From: Halobacteriovoraceae bacterium
GTDB taxonomy: Bacteria; Bdellovibrionota; Bacteriovoracia; Bacteriovoracales; Bacteriovoracaceae
Reading direction: 5' to 3'
Assembly (NCBI GenBank): GCA_002711995.1
Contig: PASN01000009.1
Coordinates: 305,019 to 369,018 of the forward strand
DNA length: 64,000 bases
The notes beneath the pieces were generated by a model that saw nothing but the letters and a program-made list of their open reading frames with translations, did no database searches and had not been told where the DNA came from. Of this stretch, positions 53,032-61,506 are shown one piece after another. Both the position numbers and the translations under genes were made by a program. The first letter of the stretch is position 1. Each line of letters opens with the position of its first letter.

Positions 53032-53060
53032 AAAAAAAAGACCCCGACTAAGCGGGGCCT
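53032..53060 (-). terminator. Terminator of ssb
   Basis: CCCCG (53042-53046) pairs with CGGGG (53053-53057), and the A run at 53032-53039 is a U run on the minus transcript. Confidence 0.6.
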
Positions 53061-53088
53061 CATATTAAGAAAATCTAAAATTTGATCT

Positions 53089-53550
53089 CTAGAATGGAAT
53101 GTCATCTGAAGCAAAGTTTGCGTCAGTTGAAACATTGTAGTCTTTTTGAGACTGGTCGTTGTTGCTCTGAGGAGCTGATTGGTTGTAGCTAGAATCATAA
53201 GAAGATCCGCTGTTTGCTTGAGCTCCACCAATGAACTGTACAGTGCTTGCGTTGATTTCAGTCGTGTATCTCTTTTGACCGTTGTTGTCTTCCCAAGAAC
53301 GAGTTTGAAGTCTTCCTTCAACGAATGCCTGACGGCCTTTAGAAAGGTATTGGTTGCAAAGCTCAGCAAGCTTTCCCCAAACAACGATTCTGTGCCATTC
53401 AGTTCTTTCTTGTTTTTGACCAGTGGCCTTGTCTGCCCATGACTCAGAAGTTGCCATTGAAAAGTTACAAACTGCAGCTCCAGATGGTGTGTATTTAAGT
53501 TCAGGATCCTGTCCCAAACGACCCAATAAGATTACTTTATTAACGCTCAT
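53089..53550 (-). CDS. ssb: Single-stranded DNA-binding protein
   Basis: 153 residues. OB-fold domain with [20 protein letters not shown] and [18 protein letters not shown], a Ser/Gln/Asn-rich disordered linker (about 112-140) and the conserved acidic tail ending FASDDIPF that binds partner proteins. Essential for replication and repair. AAGGAG lies just before the ATG. Its own terminator follows. Confidence 0.95.
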   Translation of the reverse strand: MSVNKVILLGRLGQDPELKYTPSGAAVCNFSMATSESWADKATGQKQERTEWHRIVVWGKLAELCNQYLSKGRQAFVEGRLQTRSWEDNNGQKRYTTEINASTVQFIGGAQANSGSSYDSSYNQSAPQSNNDQSQKDYNVSTDANFASDDIPF

Positions 53551-53708
53551 TGTCTCTCCTTATGTGTTTGAATAAGCTCTTTCTATGATAAATAAAACCA
53601 AAATAAAAGCTGATTTCTCAGTTTTCATACTTATTACACATACAAATGGGCACTTAGGTCAAATGTTTCTAGATTAGCGCTAATAAAGGAGTTCGGGGCG
53701 CCACCCCA

Positions 53709-54167
53709 TTATTGAATTTCTTGATTTTCGACAATCTTTTCAGGTTCTGACGGTGCTTCAAGATTCTGGACCATCTCCTCTTTTTTCTCGGTAAGCTCGG
53801 GGTAGTTGGTCTGCCAAAATGTTTCTACTTTTCGCTTAGCGACCTTTACGTCTCTTCTGTACCAAGTGGCATCGAATCCACAGTATGGACATGGGATTTC
53901 TTTTCTATAGAGAAGCTTGTTGGCCATCTCAACAATTGGCCAAAAGAACAATGAAACAAACACACCTTTAACACCCATAAACGGAAATAAAAGAGTGCTT
54001 ACAAAAGCTGTGAGGATGGTTAGCTGGAGATAGTTTTTCCAGTTAAGGTTCTTAGAGTACTTCATTTGTCTCGGAGCTCTACATAAGGCACAAAGGAAGT
54101 GCTTTCTAGGATTTTTTACTTTATAAAACCTCGATGACTTCAATGGATTATCCTTTTTGATGCTCAT
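53709..54167 (-). CDS. Membrane protein with two CxxC zinc-ribbon-like pairs
   Basis: 152 residues from the ATG at 54167 (GGAGAG upstream); a longer frame to 54338 lacks any signal. Two cysteine pairs, CALC near residue 27 and CPYC near residue 97, flank a hydrophobic section (about 46-82, two membrane segments). The pairs probably make one zinc ribbon on the cytoplasmic side. The tail is helical and acidic. No family recognised. A 326-base divergent gap lies upstream. Confidence 0.6.
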   Translation of the reverse strand: MSIKKDNPLKSSRFYKVKNPRKHFLCALCRAPRQMKYSKNLNWKNYLQLTILTAFVSTLLFPFMGVKGVFVSLFFWPIVEMANKLLYRKEIPCPYCGFDATWYRRDVKVAKRKVETFWQTNYPELTEKKEEMVQNLEAPSEPEKIVENQEIQ

Positions 54168-54493
54168 TTTAATACTCTCCTCCTCTGCTTTAATTAAACC
54201 ACATTCATGACTTTGCCTGGTAGACGGTAAAATAGGCCTCCGGGACATCTTCATGTCCCAGGGGTGAAATGAACAATAGGTGTGCATTAGATAGGATAGA
54301 GAAGGGTTTGCCGAATTTCGCGAACGTACAGCCTCCACAGATCGGCACCCTGTGGATGCCTATACTATATTCAAATGCTATACCAAGTATCTGACCAAAA
54401 CAGGTGCCTACTATCAACCACTTATGGATGGGCTTTCCTGCAAATCTTTGCTAAAATGACCCCACTAGGTGACAAAGCGCTCCCAAAGTTCTT
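54168..54493. other. 326-base divergent intergenic region with hairpins
   Basis: Contains no protein-coding frame I trust. Three hairpins lie within about 125 bases (54237-54264, 54306-54325, 54331-54359; see separate entry). Possible -10 box TATACT at 54361-54366. It is a candidate structured leader or small RNA. Confidence 0.55.
54237..54360 (+). other. Cluster of three hairpins upstream of the TadG-like gene
   Basis: Hairpin 1: GGGACAT (54242-54248) with ATGTCCC (54253-54259), extended by CCTC/GGGG outside. Hairpin 2: GTTTGC (54306-54311) with GCGAAC (54320-54325), one G-U pair. Hairpin 3: TCCACAG (54334-54340) with CTGTGGA (54350-54356). They may form a leader RNA, a small RNA or DNA-level operators. 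I could not match them to a known riboswitch consensus by eye. Confidence 0.4.
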
Positions 54494-57214
54494 ATGGACG
54501 AGGATTTTAAGATCAAAACGATACTTCGCAATGCCCGCGGGCAGATGACAATATTTTTTGCGACCACCATACTGGCGTTGATAACCTTCATCGCTTTTAT
54601 CATCAATATTGGTATTTTCGTAAAGGCCAAGATCAATTTGCAAAACGCAGTGGACGCGGCTGCCTTTGCTGGTGCCAGTGTTCAAGCAAGACAACTAAGC
54701 AACATCTCTTACCTCAATTGGGAAATGAGAAATGTTTATAAAGAATGGATGTTTAAAAACTACGTTCTTGGAAACCTAAGTCTTGATGAAATTTCAGGTC
54801 CAGCGGGAAATCCCGTTAATTATAGAATGGAACCATGGGGAACTGGCGGTGGCACTGTTTATGATGGATACAATGTCCCTTCAGTCTGTCTCGACTTCAA
54901 ATCCTCTGGTAGTGTTTCAGTTTGTAAAAAAGCATTAATTCCAGGTCTTCCAAGATTTGCTCGATCCGACGTTTTAGGAATGGAAGAGACAATGGACTCC
55001 TTCATTGATGCTCTTGCAGACCAAAAGGCAAGTGACTGCTCAAGAAGATCAAATATAAACTTTCTTACAAACTTTATTTGGGCGTACAACGTAACCGGAG
55101 TTCCCCAGCTAATGGACTCCACAATTGACGCCCCAGAAGTTGCTGCAGATAGAATGGGAGCTTTCCCAGATGCGTTCAACCTTGCATTAAGAATTAGAAA
55201 TCTTGAAGCGCAAGTTAACAAAAGCCCATATCAGGGAGTCTGTGTCGGCAACGTGCCTGGCTGTCAAAGAGACATAAACACGATAGTTGGAAGTGAACAG
55301 TCTCCAGCAAATGAAAGGGTGTACAAGGCCTTCTATTCTGCCTTCAGAAATCTTGGGGGCCAGGATTGCGGAGAAGAAAACAGTGATGAGCTCAAGTGCA
55401 GGTTCAAGCTTAGCGAGCTTCCTCCCCGCCTGCCAAGTCTTGGCAACGAATTCTCTCTTTCAAATCAGCTTATCCCCAATAACACGTTGGCCAGAAGAAA
55501 GTATTACTTAGACTTAAAACTGATGCCTGTAAATTACGCCACCTTTTTCACTATGTTAGCACCAGTTACCCAAGCAAACGGGATTAGCGTGGCCGGGATA
55601 AACGCTGAATCCACAGCGCAATGTGTAGCAACCAAAGTCGGAATGCCTGTTCCCGGATATCCTCTGGGTTTTGTAAAAAATCCTGATGTATTAACTTACT
55701 ACGCAGTCAAAGGAGAGAGCGACTTTGTAGGACTGTTCAATCCTTTTGCAAGTGAATCAATAAAACTTACTGCCTATGCCGCAGCTAAGCCATTTGGCGG
55801 AAGAGTTGGCCCTATGATTTTCAATGTAACCCATGGCGGTGGGAATCCATCCTACCTTTTGCCTAGAGCGCCACACTTTAAAACAAGTCCTTATGTTAGT
55901 GCAATGGACAATACTAACCCAGTCGATTGGGCCGGAAACGTCACTACAAGCACAGAGTATCAGGAGGGCATGCCTATCCCTGGGAATTATGGAGGAGTTG
56001 GCGGAGGTTTCTGGTTGAAGGACGAGACCACTCCTATTGGTGGTTGGATAGATTCTGGGTCTATCTTTTTTGCCGTGCCTAATATTCCCTATGATTACCC
56101 GAGCGGATCTCCTAATGACACTTCTCACTTTGCTGGAACATCCGTTGAAATTATAAAGCCAATTCCAGCTGGAGGCTCGATTGGAACCAGTGCAGGACTC
56201 TACAATGGGAATGTTTTCACAAAGCTGAAAAGCAATCTCGCAGGGCTCACAACAGGTGCAACGATTTCTATTGAAGCCATAAATGATGCAATTCTCTCTT
56301 CCAGGGCCCCAACACTTTACGACGCCGTGAACTACTTAATTCCCACTCCTGAAACCTTGAACGAAGAAGTTGGCGTAGACTCTTATGGAATAATCTTAAA
56401 CGAGACAACTGAAGCGGTTGGCGACAATGTGGTTTATGATATGTCCCTCTACGCACCTTTAATTGACCCCGACGACCCAAATGCTCTTTACCAAGGCACT
56501 AGTGACCTCGTTAATATATTGCAGGAGTACTTAGCCAGACAGGAGCCCGCAATTTTGAAGTATAGAGGCTCAATGAATGTTGCAAGTCAGTTAATATACA
56601 AAAAGAACTTTTCCACAAGAACAAGTGCAAATTACGGCCTTGCTGCCGCTCAAACTATTTCCGATATCGGAGACTCATCAGTCTATGACTCAACGGACAT
56701 AAGTACAATTTACGGTGCTCTACCAGGCTGCAGAAGCGTTAATGGAAAGTTCGTTTGGTTCTTCACTGGCAACTCTAGCCTTGTAAACAATAGTTCGGGA
56801 GACTGCCTCATAAGAAACACTCTAACCAATCTAATGGAAGCGCACTGGAATGAACTAAATTCAGTTCAAAGGGCCTATTACACAGGTAGATTTGCCCTTC
56901 CTAACAGTGATGTTAGAAACAAGCTCTTCAGTGCTTATCGACCAGGAGAAATGAGCGATGCCACTCCAAACGGAGAGCATACCAACTTTTTCACTGGCCT
57001 AAGAACCAATATGAACAGGAACTTCTACTCTTCGAAGTTTGTAACCATCAAATCTGTAAGTGCTGGCAGCTCCTCGGACACATACAATGGAAACTTTGCT
57101 CTATTCTCTGAGGGAGTTCCATTTAACCAAGGCTCAGGCAACACTGAAGGCACATTCAAAAATACATTGATTCCTCAAGAATTAAATATTGATCTCTCCC
57201 AAATACAGCATTAA
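54494..57214 (+). CDS. TadG-like large membrane-anchored pilus-type protein
   Basis: 906 residues. The N-terminus, RGQMTIFFATTILALITFIA, then NLQNAVDAAAFAGASVQARQ, matches the TadE/TadG family of Flp/Tad pilus assembly, in which one helix anchors a large periplasmic or extracellular domain. The remaining 830 residues are Ser/Asn/Gly-rich with scattered cysteines and no recognised domain. The start is weak: no clear ribosome-binding site precedes the ATG at 54494. No other Tad genes lie near it. It is preceded by the structured gap and followed by the lysine-repeat gene. Confidence 0.7.
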   Translation: MDEDFKIKTILRNARGQMTIFFATTILALITFIAFIINIGIFVKAKINLQNAVDAAAFAGASVQARQLSNISYLNWEMRNVYKEWMFKNYVLGNLSLDEISGPAGNPVNYRMEPWGTGGGTVYDGYNVPSVCLDFKSSGSVSVCKKALIPGLPRFARSDVLGMEETMDSFIDALADQKASDCSRRSNINFLTNFIWAYNVTGVPQLMDSTIDAPEVAADRMGAFPDAFNLALRIRNLEAQVNKSPYQGVCVGNVPGCQRDINTIVGSEQSPANERVYKAFYSAFRNLGGQDCGEENSDELKCRFKLSELPPRLPSLGNEFSLSNQLIPNNTLARRKYYLDLKLMPVNYATFFTMLAPVTQANGISVAGINAESTAQCVATKVGMPVPGYPLGFVKNPDVLTYYAVKGESDFVGLFNPFASESIKLTAYAAAKPFGGRVGPMIFNVTHGGGNPSYLLPRAPHFKTSPYVSAMDNTNPVDWAGNVTTSTEYQEGMPIPGNYGGVGGGFWLKDETTPIGGWIDSGSIFFAVPNIPYDYPSGSPNDTSHFAGTSVEIIKPIPAGGSIGTSAGLYNGNVFTKLKSNLAGLTTGATISIEAINDAILSSRAPTLYDAVNYLIPTPETLNEEVGVDSYGIILNETTEAVGDNVVYDMSLYAPLIDPDDPNALYQGTSDLVNILQEYLARQEPAILKYRGSMNVASQLIYKKNFSTRTSANYGLAAAQTISDIGDSSVYDSTDISTIYGALPGCRSVNGKFVWFFTGNSSLVNNSSGDCLIRNTLTNLMEAHWNELNSVQRAYYTGRFALPNSDVRNKLFSAYRPGEMSDATPNGEHTNFFTGLRTNMNRNFYSSKFVTIKSVSAGSSSDTYNGNFALFSEGVPFNQGSGNTEGTFKNTLIPQELNIDLSQIQH

Positions 57215-57298
57215 AATTTGAATAGCTCTTGTAATTAAAATGCTCCAATATATACTATTTACATAAATATTATTTAAACCAATAACAAGGACTTGAAA

Positions 57299-58258
57299 GT
57301 GGCAAAGAAGAAAGCAACAAAGAAAAAAGCTACTAAAAAGGTAGCCAAGAAAACTGCTAAAAAGAAGGTGGCTAAAAAAGCTGCTAAGAAGAAAGTGGCA
57401 AAGAAGGCCACGAAGAAAAAAGCGACTAAAAAGAAAGTAGCAAAAAAAGCTACGAAGAAAAAAGCCGCTAAAAAGAAAGTAGCCAAAAAGGCCACAAAGA
57501 AAAAAGCCGCTAAAAAGAAAGTAGCCAAAAAGGCCACAAAGAAAAAAGCTGCTAAAAAGAAAGTAGCGAAAAAAGCTACAAAGAAAAAAGCCGCTAAAAA
57601 GAAAGTAGCGAAAAAAGCTACGAAGAAAAAAGCCGCTAAAAAGAAAGTAGCAAAAAAAGCCACAAAGAAAAAAGCAGCTAAAAAGAAAGTGGCAAAGAAA
57701 GCCACTAAGAAAAAAGCGACTAAAAAGAAAGTAGCAAAGAAGGCTACAAAGAAAAAAGCAACTAAGAAGAAAGCTGCCAAAAAAGCTACTAAAAAGAAAG
57801 TAGCTAAGAAGGCCACAAAGAAAGCTGCTCCAAAGAAGGTAGCTAAGAAAGCGACCAAAAAGAAGGCCGCTCCTAAAAAGGCTGCAAAGAAAACTACAGC
57901 AAAAAAGAAAACAGCAACCTCTAAGCCTAAAAAAGAAGAAGTGAAGGTTGAGGACGAAAAGCTTGAAACGAAGCCTTTGGCACCAGTGGTTCCCAAACCA
58001 GCTCTTCCACCAGAAGAGACTGAAGAGAAAGAGTTCGACGCTGTTGAAACAAATGGGAAATTGGCCGACGAGTACAATCCAGACGACGAGATCGATGAAA
58101 GCTCTTTTGGATACGGATGGAGCTATGACGAAAATCTTGATGCGAAACTCGACTCACCAGAAGAGGTGGAGAAAGAAGAAGAGCTTTTCGACGAAGATGC
58201 TGAGTACGCCCAGGGAAAACCTGTAGGTTATGACTTAGACGATAGTGGAAACGACTAA
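57299..58258 (+). CDS. Histone-H1-like lysine-repeat protein
   Basis: 319 residues from a GTG at 57299; AAGGA seven bases upstream fits that start and not the TTG at 57293. Residues about 1-210 are almost only Lys, Ala, Thr and Val, in a 14-residue repeat of the form VAKKATKKKAAKKK; the C-terminal 110 are acidic (EEKEFDAVETNGKLADEYNP, DEIDESSFGYGWSYDENLD). Similar Lys/Ala-rich C-terminal tails occur in Hc1/AlgP-type nucleoid proteins and in Bordetella BpH1. It probably condenses DNA or binds RNA; the acidic half could regulate or self-associate. The DNA itself is a 42-base tandem repeat. Confidence 0.8.
   Translation: MAKKKATKKKATKKVAKKTAKKKVAKKAAKKKVAKKATKKKATKKKVAKKATKKKAAKKKVAKKATKKKAAKKKVAKKATKKKAAKKKVAKKATKKKAAKKKVAKKATKKKAAKKKVAKKATKKKAAKKKVAKKATKKKATKKKVAKKATKKKATKKKAAKKATKKKVAKKATKKAAPKKVAKKATKKKAAPKKAAKKTTAKKKTATSKPKKEEVKVEDEKLETKPLAPVVPKPALPPEETEEKEFDAVETNGKLADEYNPDDEIDESSFGYGWSYDENLDAKLDSPEEVEKEEELFDEDAEYAQGKPVGYDLDDSGND
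57395..57772 (+). repeat. 42-base tandem repeat inside the lysine-repeat gene
   Basis: About nine near-identical units of 14 codons (VAKKATKKKAAKKK), with units 2 to 7 identical in protein and differing mainly at third bases (gcc/gct/gca, gta/gtg). The unit is divisible by three, so copy-number change would keep the frame. Confidence 0.85.
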
Positions 58259-58273
58259 GATTTCTAACTTCAT

Positions 58274-58300
58274 AAGTGGCCGAAAGGCCACTTTTAGTTT
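58274..58300 (+). terminator. Terminator of the lysine-repeat gene
   Basis: AAGTGGCC (58274-58281) and GGCCACTT (58286-58293), an eight-base stem with a GAAA tetraloop, then TTAGTTTTT. Confidence 0.75.
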
Positions 58301-58326
58301 TTACTGGGGTTAAAAAAGGAGAATCT

Positions 58327-58551
58327 ATGAAGTTGGAACTTTATTATTACGAACAATGCCCTTTCTGCCGTATTGTGCTTGAAAAAATAAAATCACTAGG
58401 CCTTCAGGATTCCATTGAATTCAAGAACACAATGGAAAGTCCCCAGTTTAGAACTGATCACCTGAATATAACCGGCAGAACAACTGTTCCATGTTTGTAC
58501 GTGGACGGTGAGCCAATGTTCGAGTCTAGCGACATTGCAAATTGGCTTTAA
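58327..58551 (+). CDS. Glutaredoxin
   Basis: 74 residues from the ATG at 58327, chosen because AAAAGGAG is directly upstream; a longer frame to 58276 would begin inside the terminator. Active site CPFCR near residue 11 in YYEQCPFCRIVLEKI, the glutathione-binding TTVPCLYVDGEPMFES with the cis-Pro, and a normal C-terminal helix. It reduces disulphides with glutathione, or may carry an iron-sulphur cluster. Short but complete for a single-domain glutaredoxin. The HD-protein gene follows 30 bases later. Confidence 0.88.
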   Translation: MKLELYYYEQCPFCRIVLEKIKSLGLQDSIEFKNTMESPQFRTDHLNITGRTTVPCLYVDGEPMFESSDIANWL

Positions 58552-58581
58552 GAGAATCAAAACGCTATTTAAGGAACTAGA

Positions 58582-59883
58582 ATGGAAATTCGCGACCCGG
58601 TCCACGGATCAATCAAAATTCAAAAGGAAGAAGTTCAAATTCTTGAGCATCCCTTCTTTCAACGCTTGAGAAACATCAAGCAACTTGGTTTTTCCGAATA
58701 CGTCTTCCCGGGAGCGACCCATACAAGATACCTGCACTCTATAGGTGTCATGCATGTCGTCACCAAGGTTTTTGACACTGTCTTTAAGGACATAACATAT
58801 GATAGCGATTGGCTTAGACTTAGAGAAACTGTGCGCTTGGCGTGTCTTCTTCATGACATTGGCCATGCTCCGTTAAGTCACACGACAGAATTTGTTATGC
58901 CACAGGTAAGCGAGCTTAAGCTTCCAAAAGCTTTCGCTCCAAAGAACGACAGACAGGCAAGCCACGAGGACTACACCATAAAGTCAATTGTAGATTCAAG
59001 CTTCACTGAGTCTTTTAAAGGAGTTAGTGAAAAGTTTGGAGTAAAACCCACAATGATAGCGGGACTTATTATTGGTGAGTGTCTCGATGATGACTATTTC
59101 ACAATAAATGGGACTAACTACTTCCCTATTCTTCACCAACTAGTTTCCAGTGAAATGGACTGTGACCGCATGGACTATCTCCTGCGTGACTCCTATTTTT
59201 GTGGAGTAAGCTACGGAAAATTCGACCTGGACTGGATTATCGACAACCTAAGAAAGGCTGAAGTCGACAACAAGTGCTACCTTGGAATCTCAGAGAGAGC
59301 GGTGTCAACTTTTGATGACTTTCTTCTTTGTCGTTTTCATATGTTCTTGATGGTTTACTTCCATTATAAAGCAGTTTGTCTTGAAAAAATGCTAGAGAGG
59401 TATTTCGCCTCTTCAAACAACGAGTATTCAATTCCTGCGGACATAGAAGAGTATCTTCATCATGATGACCATTTCTTAATGAAGGTTTTAAGAGGCTCTA
59501 AAAACGAGTGGGCATCCAAGATAATCTTGAACAACATCCCTCCAAAGATTTTTGAAACCTTCGGCACAGATCAATTGAAAACTCTTGATGAAATAGAAAG
59601 TTATCTAAAAGAGAACAATATAGACTTTATTAAGTGCTCCTCCTCAGGACGACTCTCCAAGTATTATATGGATGGGGATAATAGTTCAAATAAATACCCA
59701 ATCAAGGTTGTTAGAGAGCAGCCCATTCTTAAAGGTCGAAACTTCATTCAAAACATCAATGAGGCCACAGACCTTTTTGAAAAATTCAGCAAGTCCCACA
59801 GAGTTAACAGACTCCACTGTGACTTTAAGGAATTAAGCGACAAGCAGATACAGGAAATTAGGAATCTGGCCGACTCTCTATGA
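58582..59883 (+). CDS. HD-domain phosphohydrolase (dNTPase-like)
   Basis: 433 residues. EIRDPVHGSIKIQKEEVQIL, then HPFFQRLRNIKQLGFSEYVF and THTRYLHSIGVMHVV, and the metal site CLLHDIGHAPLSHTTEF, are the standard N-terminal elements of the HD family related to dGTP triphosphohydrolase and SAMHD1. Second-half elements are SSEMDCDRMDYLLRDSYFCG and LDWIIDNLR. Predicted: cytoplasmic dNTP (dGTP) triphosphohydrolase or related phosphodiesterase. It overlaps the secreted gene that follows by an ATGA junction. Confidence 0.85.
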   Translation: MEIRDPVHGSIKIQKEEVQILEHPFFQRLRNIKQLGFSEYVFPGATHTRYLHSIGVMHVVTKVFDTVFKDITYDSDWLRLRETVRLACLLHDIGHAPLSHTTEFVMPQVSELKLPKAFAPKNDRQASHEDYTIKSIVDSSFTESFKGVSEKFGVKPTMIAGLIIGECLDDDYFTINGTNYFPILHQLVSSEMDCDRMDYLLRDSYFCGVSYGKFDLDWIIDNLRKAEVDNKCYLGISERAVSTFDDFLLCRFHMFLMVYFHYKAVCLEKMLERYFASSNNEYSIPADIEEYLHHDDHFLMKVLRGSKNEWASKIILNNIPPKIFETFGTDQLKTLDEIESYLKENNIDFIKCSSSGRLSKYYMDGDNSSNKYPIKVVREQPILKGRNFIQNINEATDLFEKFSKSHRVNRLHCDFKELSDKQIQEIRNLADSL

Positions 59884-60566
59884 ACTTAAACAAGATCATC
59901 ATCTACAGCCTTCTTCTACTAACCTACTTGGGACTATCCAAAAGTCTCTCGCCTTCAGAGTTTGGAATTAGCTATGTGTTTAATGAAGAAAGCCTATCTT
60001 CACTTATAAAGGGAGCCCCTGTGTCCGTGATCTTGGTGGACACCCACAGCACAGGATTTATCATTAAAACCTACTATCAAAAGTATAAAGTGGTTTATGG
60101 CTTCCAAACCTATGAAGAGCTGATAGTGAGAACATCAAGAGCGTTTACTCAAAAAAATAAAGACTACATAGGCATGTCTATTTTTAGAAGATCAGAAGAT
60201 TTAAATGAGTCCTTCACCCCTCTCCCTCCTGGGAGCGTGTTCATAGGCAACCGCGACTTTGGACGCTGGAGAAACACGAGCAAAGGCAAGGTTTGGAGCT
60301 TCTACCGCGCATACCGATACATTCCGCAATACACAGGCCTTAAAAGCTACACTGCAACTTACAATGTTTTCCAACAGATTCAAAAAAGTGTTCGTGACAA
60401 TACCCCATTTTTTGGCTTTAATGATGAGTTTGGGACCAAAGGAAGCATCACAAAAAGAGAGTTTCCAGCATACTTTAAAAAAGACAGAAATGATCAGTTC
60501 GATTTAAAAGACTACTTTTCTGACATCGTAAAAAGAAACTTCAGGGCCAGCAGAGGGGCGCAATGA
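59880..60566 (+). CDS. Exported protein, unknown function
   Basis: 228 residues. An N-terminal hydrophobic segment (IIIYSLLLLTYLGLSKS) suggests a signal peptide or anchor. The mature part has alternating polar and aromatic strands (VSVILVDTHSTGFIIKTYYQ, YKVVYGFQTYEELIV) and a conserved-looking GSVFIGNRDFGRWRNTSKGK. No cysteine pair and no catalytic motif that I recognise. It overlaps its neighbours by 4 bases on each side, with an HD phosphohydrolase upstream and a membrane protein downstream, so the three are cotranslated. Confidence 0.65.
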   Translation: MNLNKIIIYSLLLLTYLGLSKSLSPSEFGISYVFNEESLSSLIKGAPVSVILVDTHSTGFIIKTYYQKYKVVYGFQTYEELIVRTSRAFTQKNKDYIGMSIFRRSEDLNESFTPLPPGSVFIGNRDFGRWRNTSKGKVWSFYRAYRYIPQYTGLKSYTATYNVFQQIQKSVRDNTPFFGFNDEFGTKGSITKREFPAYFKKDRNDQFDLKDYFSDIVKRNFRASRGAQ

Positions 60567-61453
60567 ACGAGATTTTTGACAAGCTGCTAATTCGTTTTTT
60601 ATTCACAGTCTTTATTTGTCTAGGACTGCTTTTCTATAAGTACGCACACGTTCTTTTCTACCCATCTCAAAAGAAGCAGATTCTTAAAAAGATCTACCCT
60701 TCAGAGAACTATGTGGACACACTTCATGTTTTTTCAAGACTAATTGGTATAGCCATAATTTTCTCAACCCTAGAGTTCAATGAGTACATTGGCTTTGTGA
60801 GAAGTGTTTTGGACTTTTTCATTCTTGGAACCAGTGGCATCGTTCTTTACCTATTCTCTCTATACATTATGGACAATATTGTTTTCTACAATTTTGAATA
60901 TAAAGATGAGGTGTTAAAGAAAAGAAACGCATCTTATGGAATCGTCTCCTTCTCTCAATCAATCTGTATGGCCTTTTTGGTAAGGAGCATATTTCAGGAG
61001 TCTGAACATTCACTAATCATTTTATTTATTTTATGGCTTTTTGCGCTTGTGCTGTTTGGCTTTTCCACAAAGCTATATGGATACGTCTCCAAGCTTTCCT
61101 TTAATAGCTTAATGATTCAAAAGAACTTAGGCCTTGCCTTCTCTTACTCTGGCTTTCTATTTGGGAACGCCTTGATCATTATGGCGGCCTTTCACCATGA
61201 GCATCACGATATAGTTTCCTACTGCATTCAGGTAGTGCTTAAAACACTTCTTGGGGCCTTAATTTTTCCTATATTTAGAGCTGGCGTGACTCAAGTGTTT
61301 CAAATCCAAGAAGGCCCGACAGAGGGACAGACAACTGAGATTCCACACCTAGGCTATGGAATTTACGAGGGTTCTGTATTTTTAATGGTTGGACTGCTTA
61401 CATCTATCATTATCGGACAAATTCACTTTGGAACTATTTACCCGTTCTTCTAG
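60563..61453 (+). CDS. DUF350-like inner-membrane protein
   Basis: 296 residues with about eight membrane segments in two similar halves. KKRNASYGIVSFSQSICMAF and the second-half NLGLAFSYSGFLFGNALIIM resemble the repeated motif of DUF350 (putative membrane proteins often linked with phage-shock genes). The function of that family is unknown. Third gene of the overlapping HD-protein operon. The match is from memory and moderate. Confidence 0.55.
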   Translation: MNEIFDKLLIRFLFTVFICLGLLFYKYAHVLFYPSQKKQILKKIYPSENYVDTLHVFSRLIGIAIIFSTLEFNEYIGFVRSVLDFFILGTSGIVLYLFSLYIMDNIVFYNFEYKDEVLKKRNASYGIVSFSQSICMAFLVRSIFQESEHSLIILFILWLFALVLFGFSTKLYGYVSKLSFNSLMIQKNLGLAFSYSGFLFGNALIIMAAFHHEHHDIVSYCIQVVLKTLLGALIFPIFRAGVTQVFQIQEGPTEGQTTEIPHLGYGIYEGSVFLMVGLLTSIIIGQIHFGTIYPFF

Positions 61454-61506
61454 GCGCTAACCAATTTGTTTACAATGGTATTTGAAGACTAGTTTGAAGG
61501 AGTGCC

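Larger units (their letters stand above)
52752..53088. other. 337-base intergenic region between convergent genes
   Basis: Holds two terminators (52817-52843 for the protease gene, 53032-53060 for ssb) and otherwise no open frame, tRNA or repeat that I can support. Confidence 0.7.

Noticed and set aside
54300-54420. Cyclic-di-GMP (GEMM) riboswitch upstream of the TadG-like gene
   Set aside because: I looked for the conserved GEMM core elements and could not align them; the region has hairpins but not that consensus.
57274-58077. Long minus-strand open frame of 267 residues, rich in Phe and Ala
   Set aside because: It is the antisense reading of the lysine-repeat gene: aag/aaa codons on the plus strand read as ctt/ttt on the other. 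The repeat explains its length.
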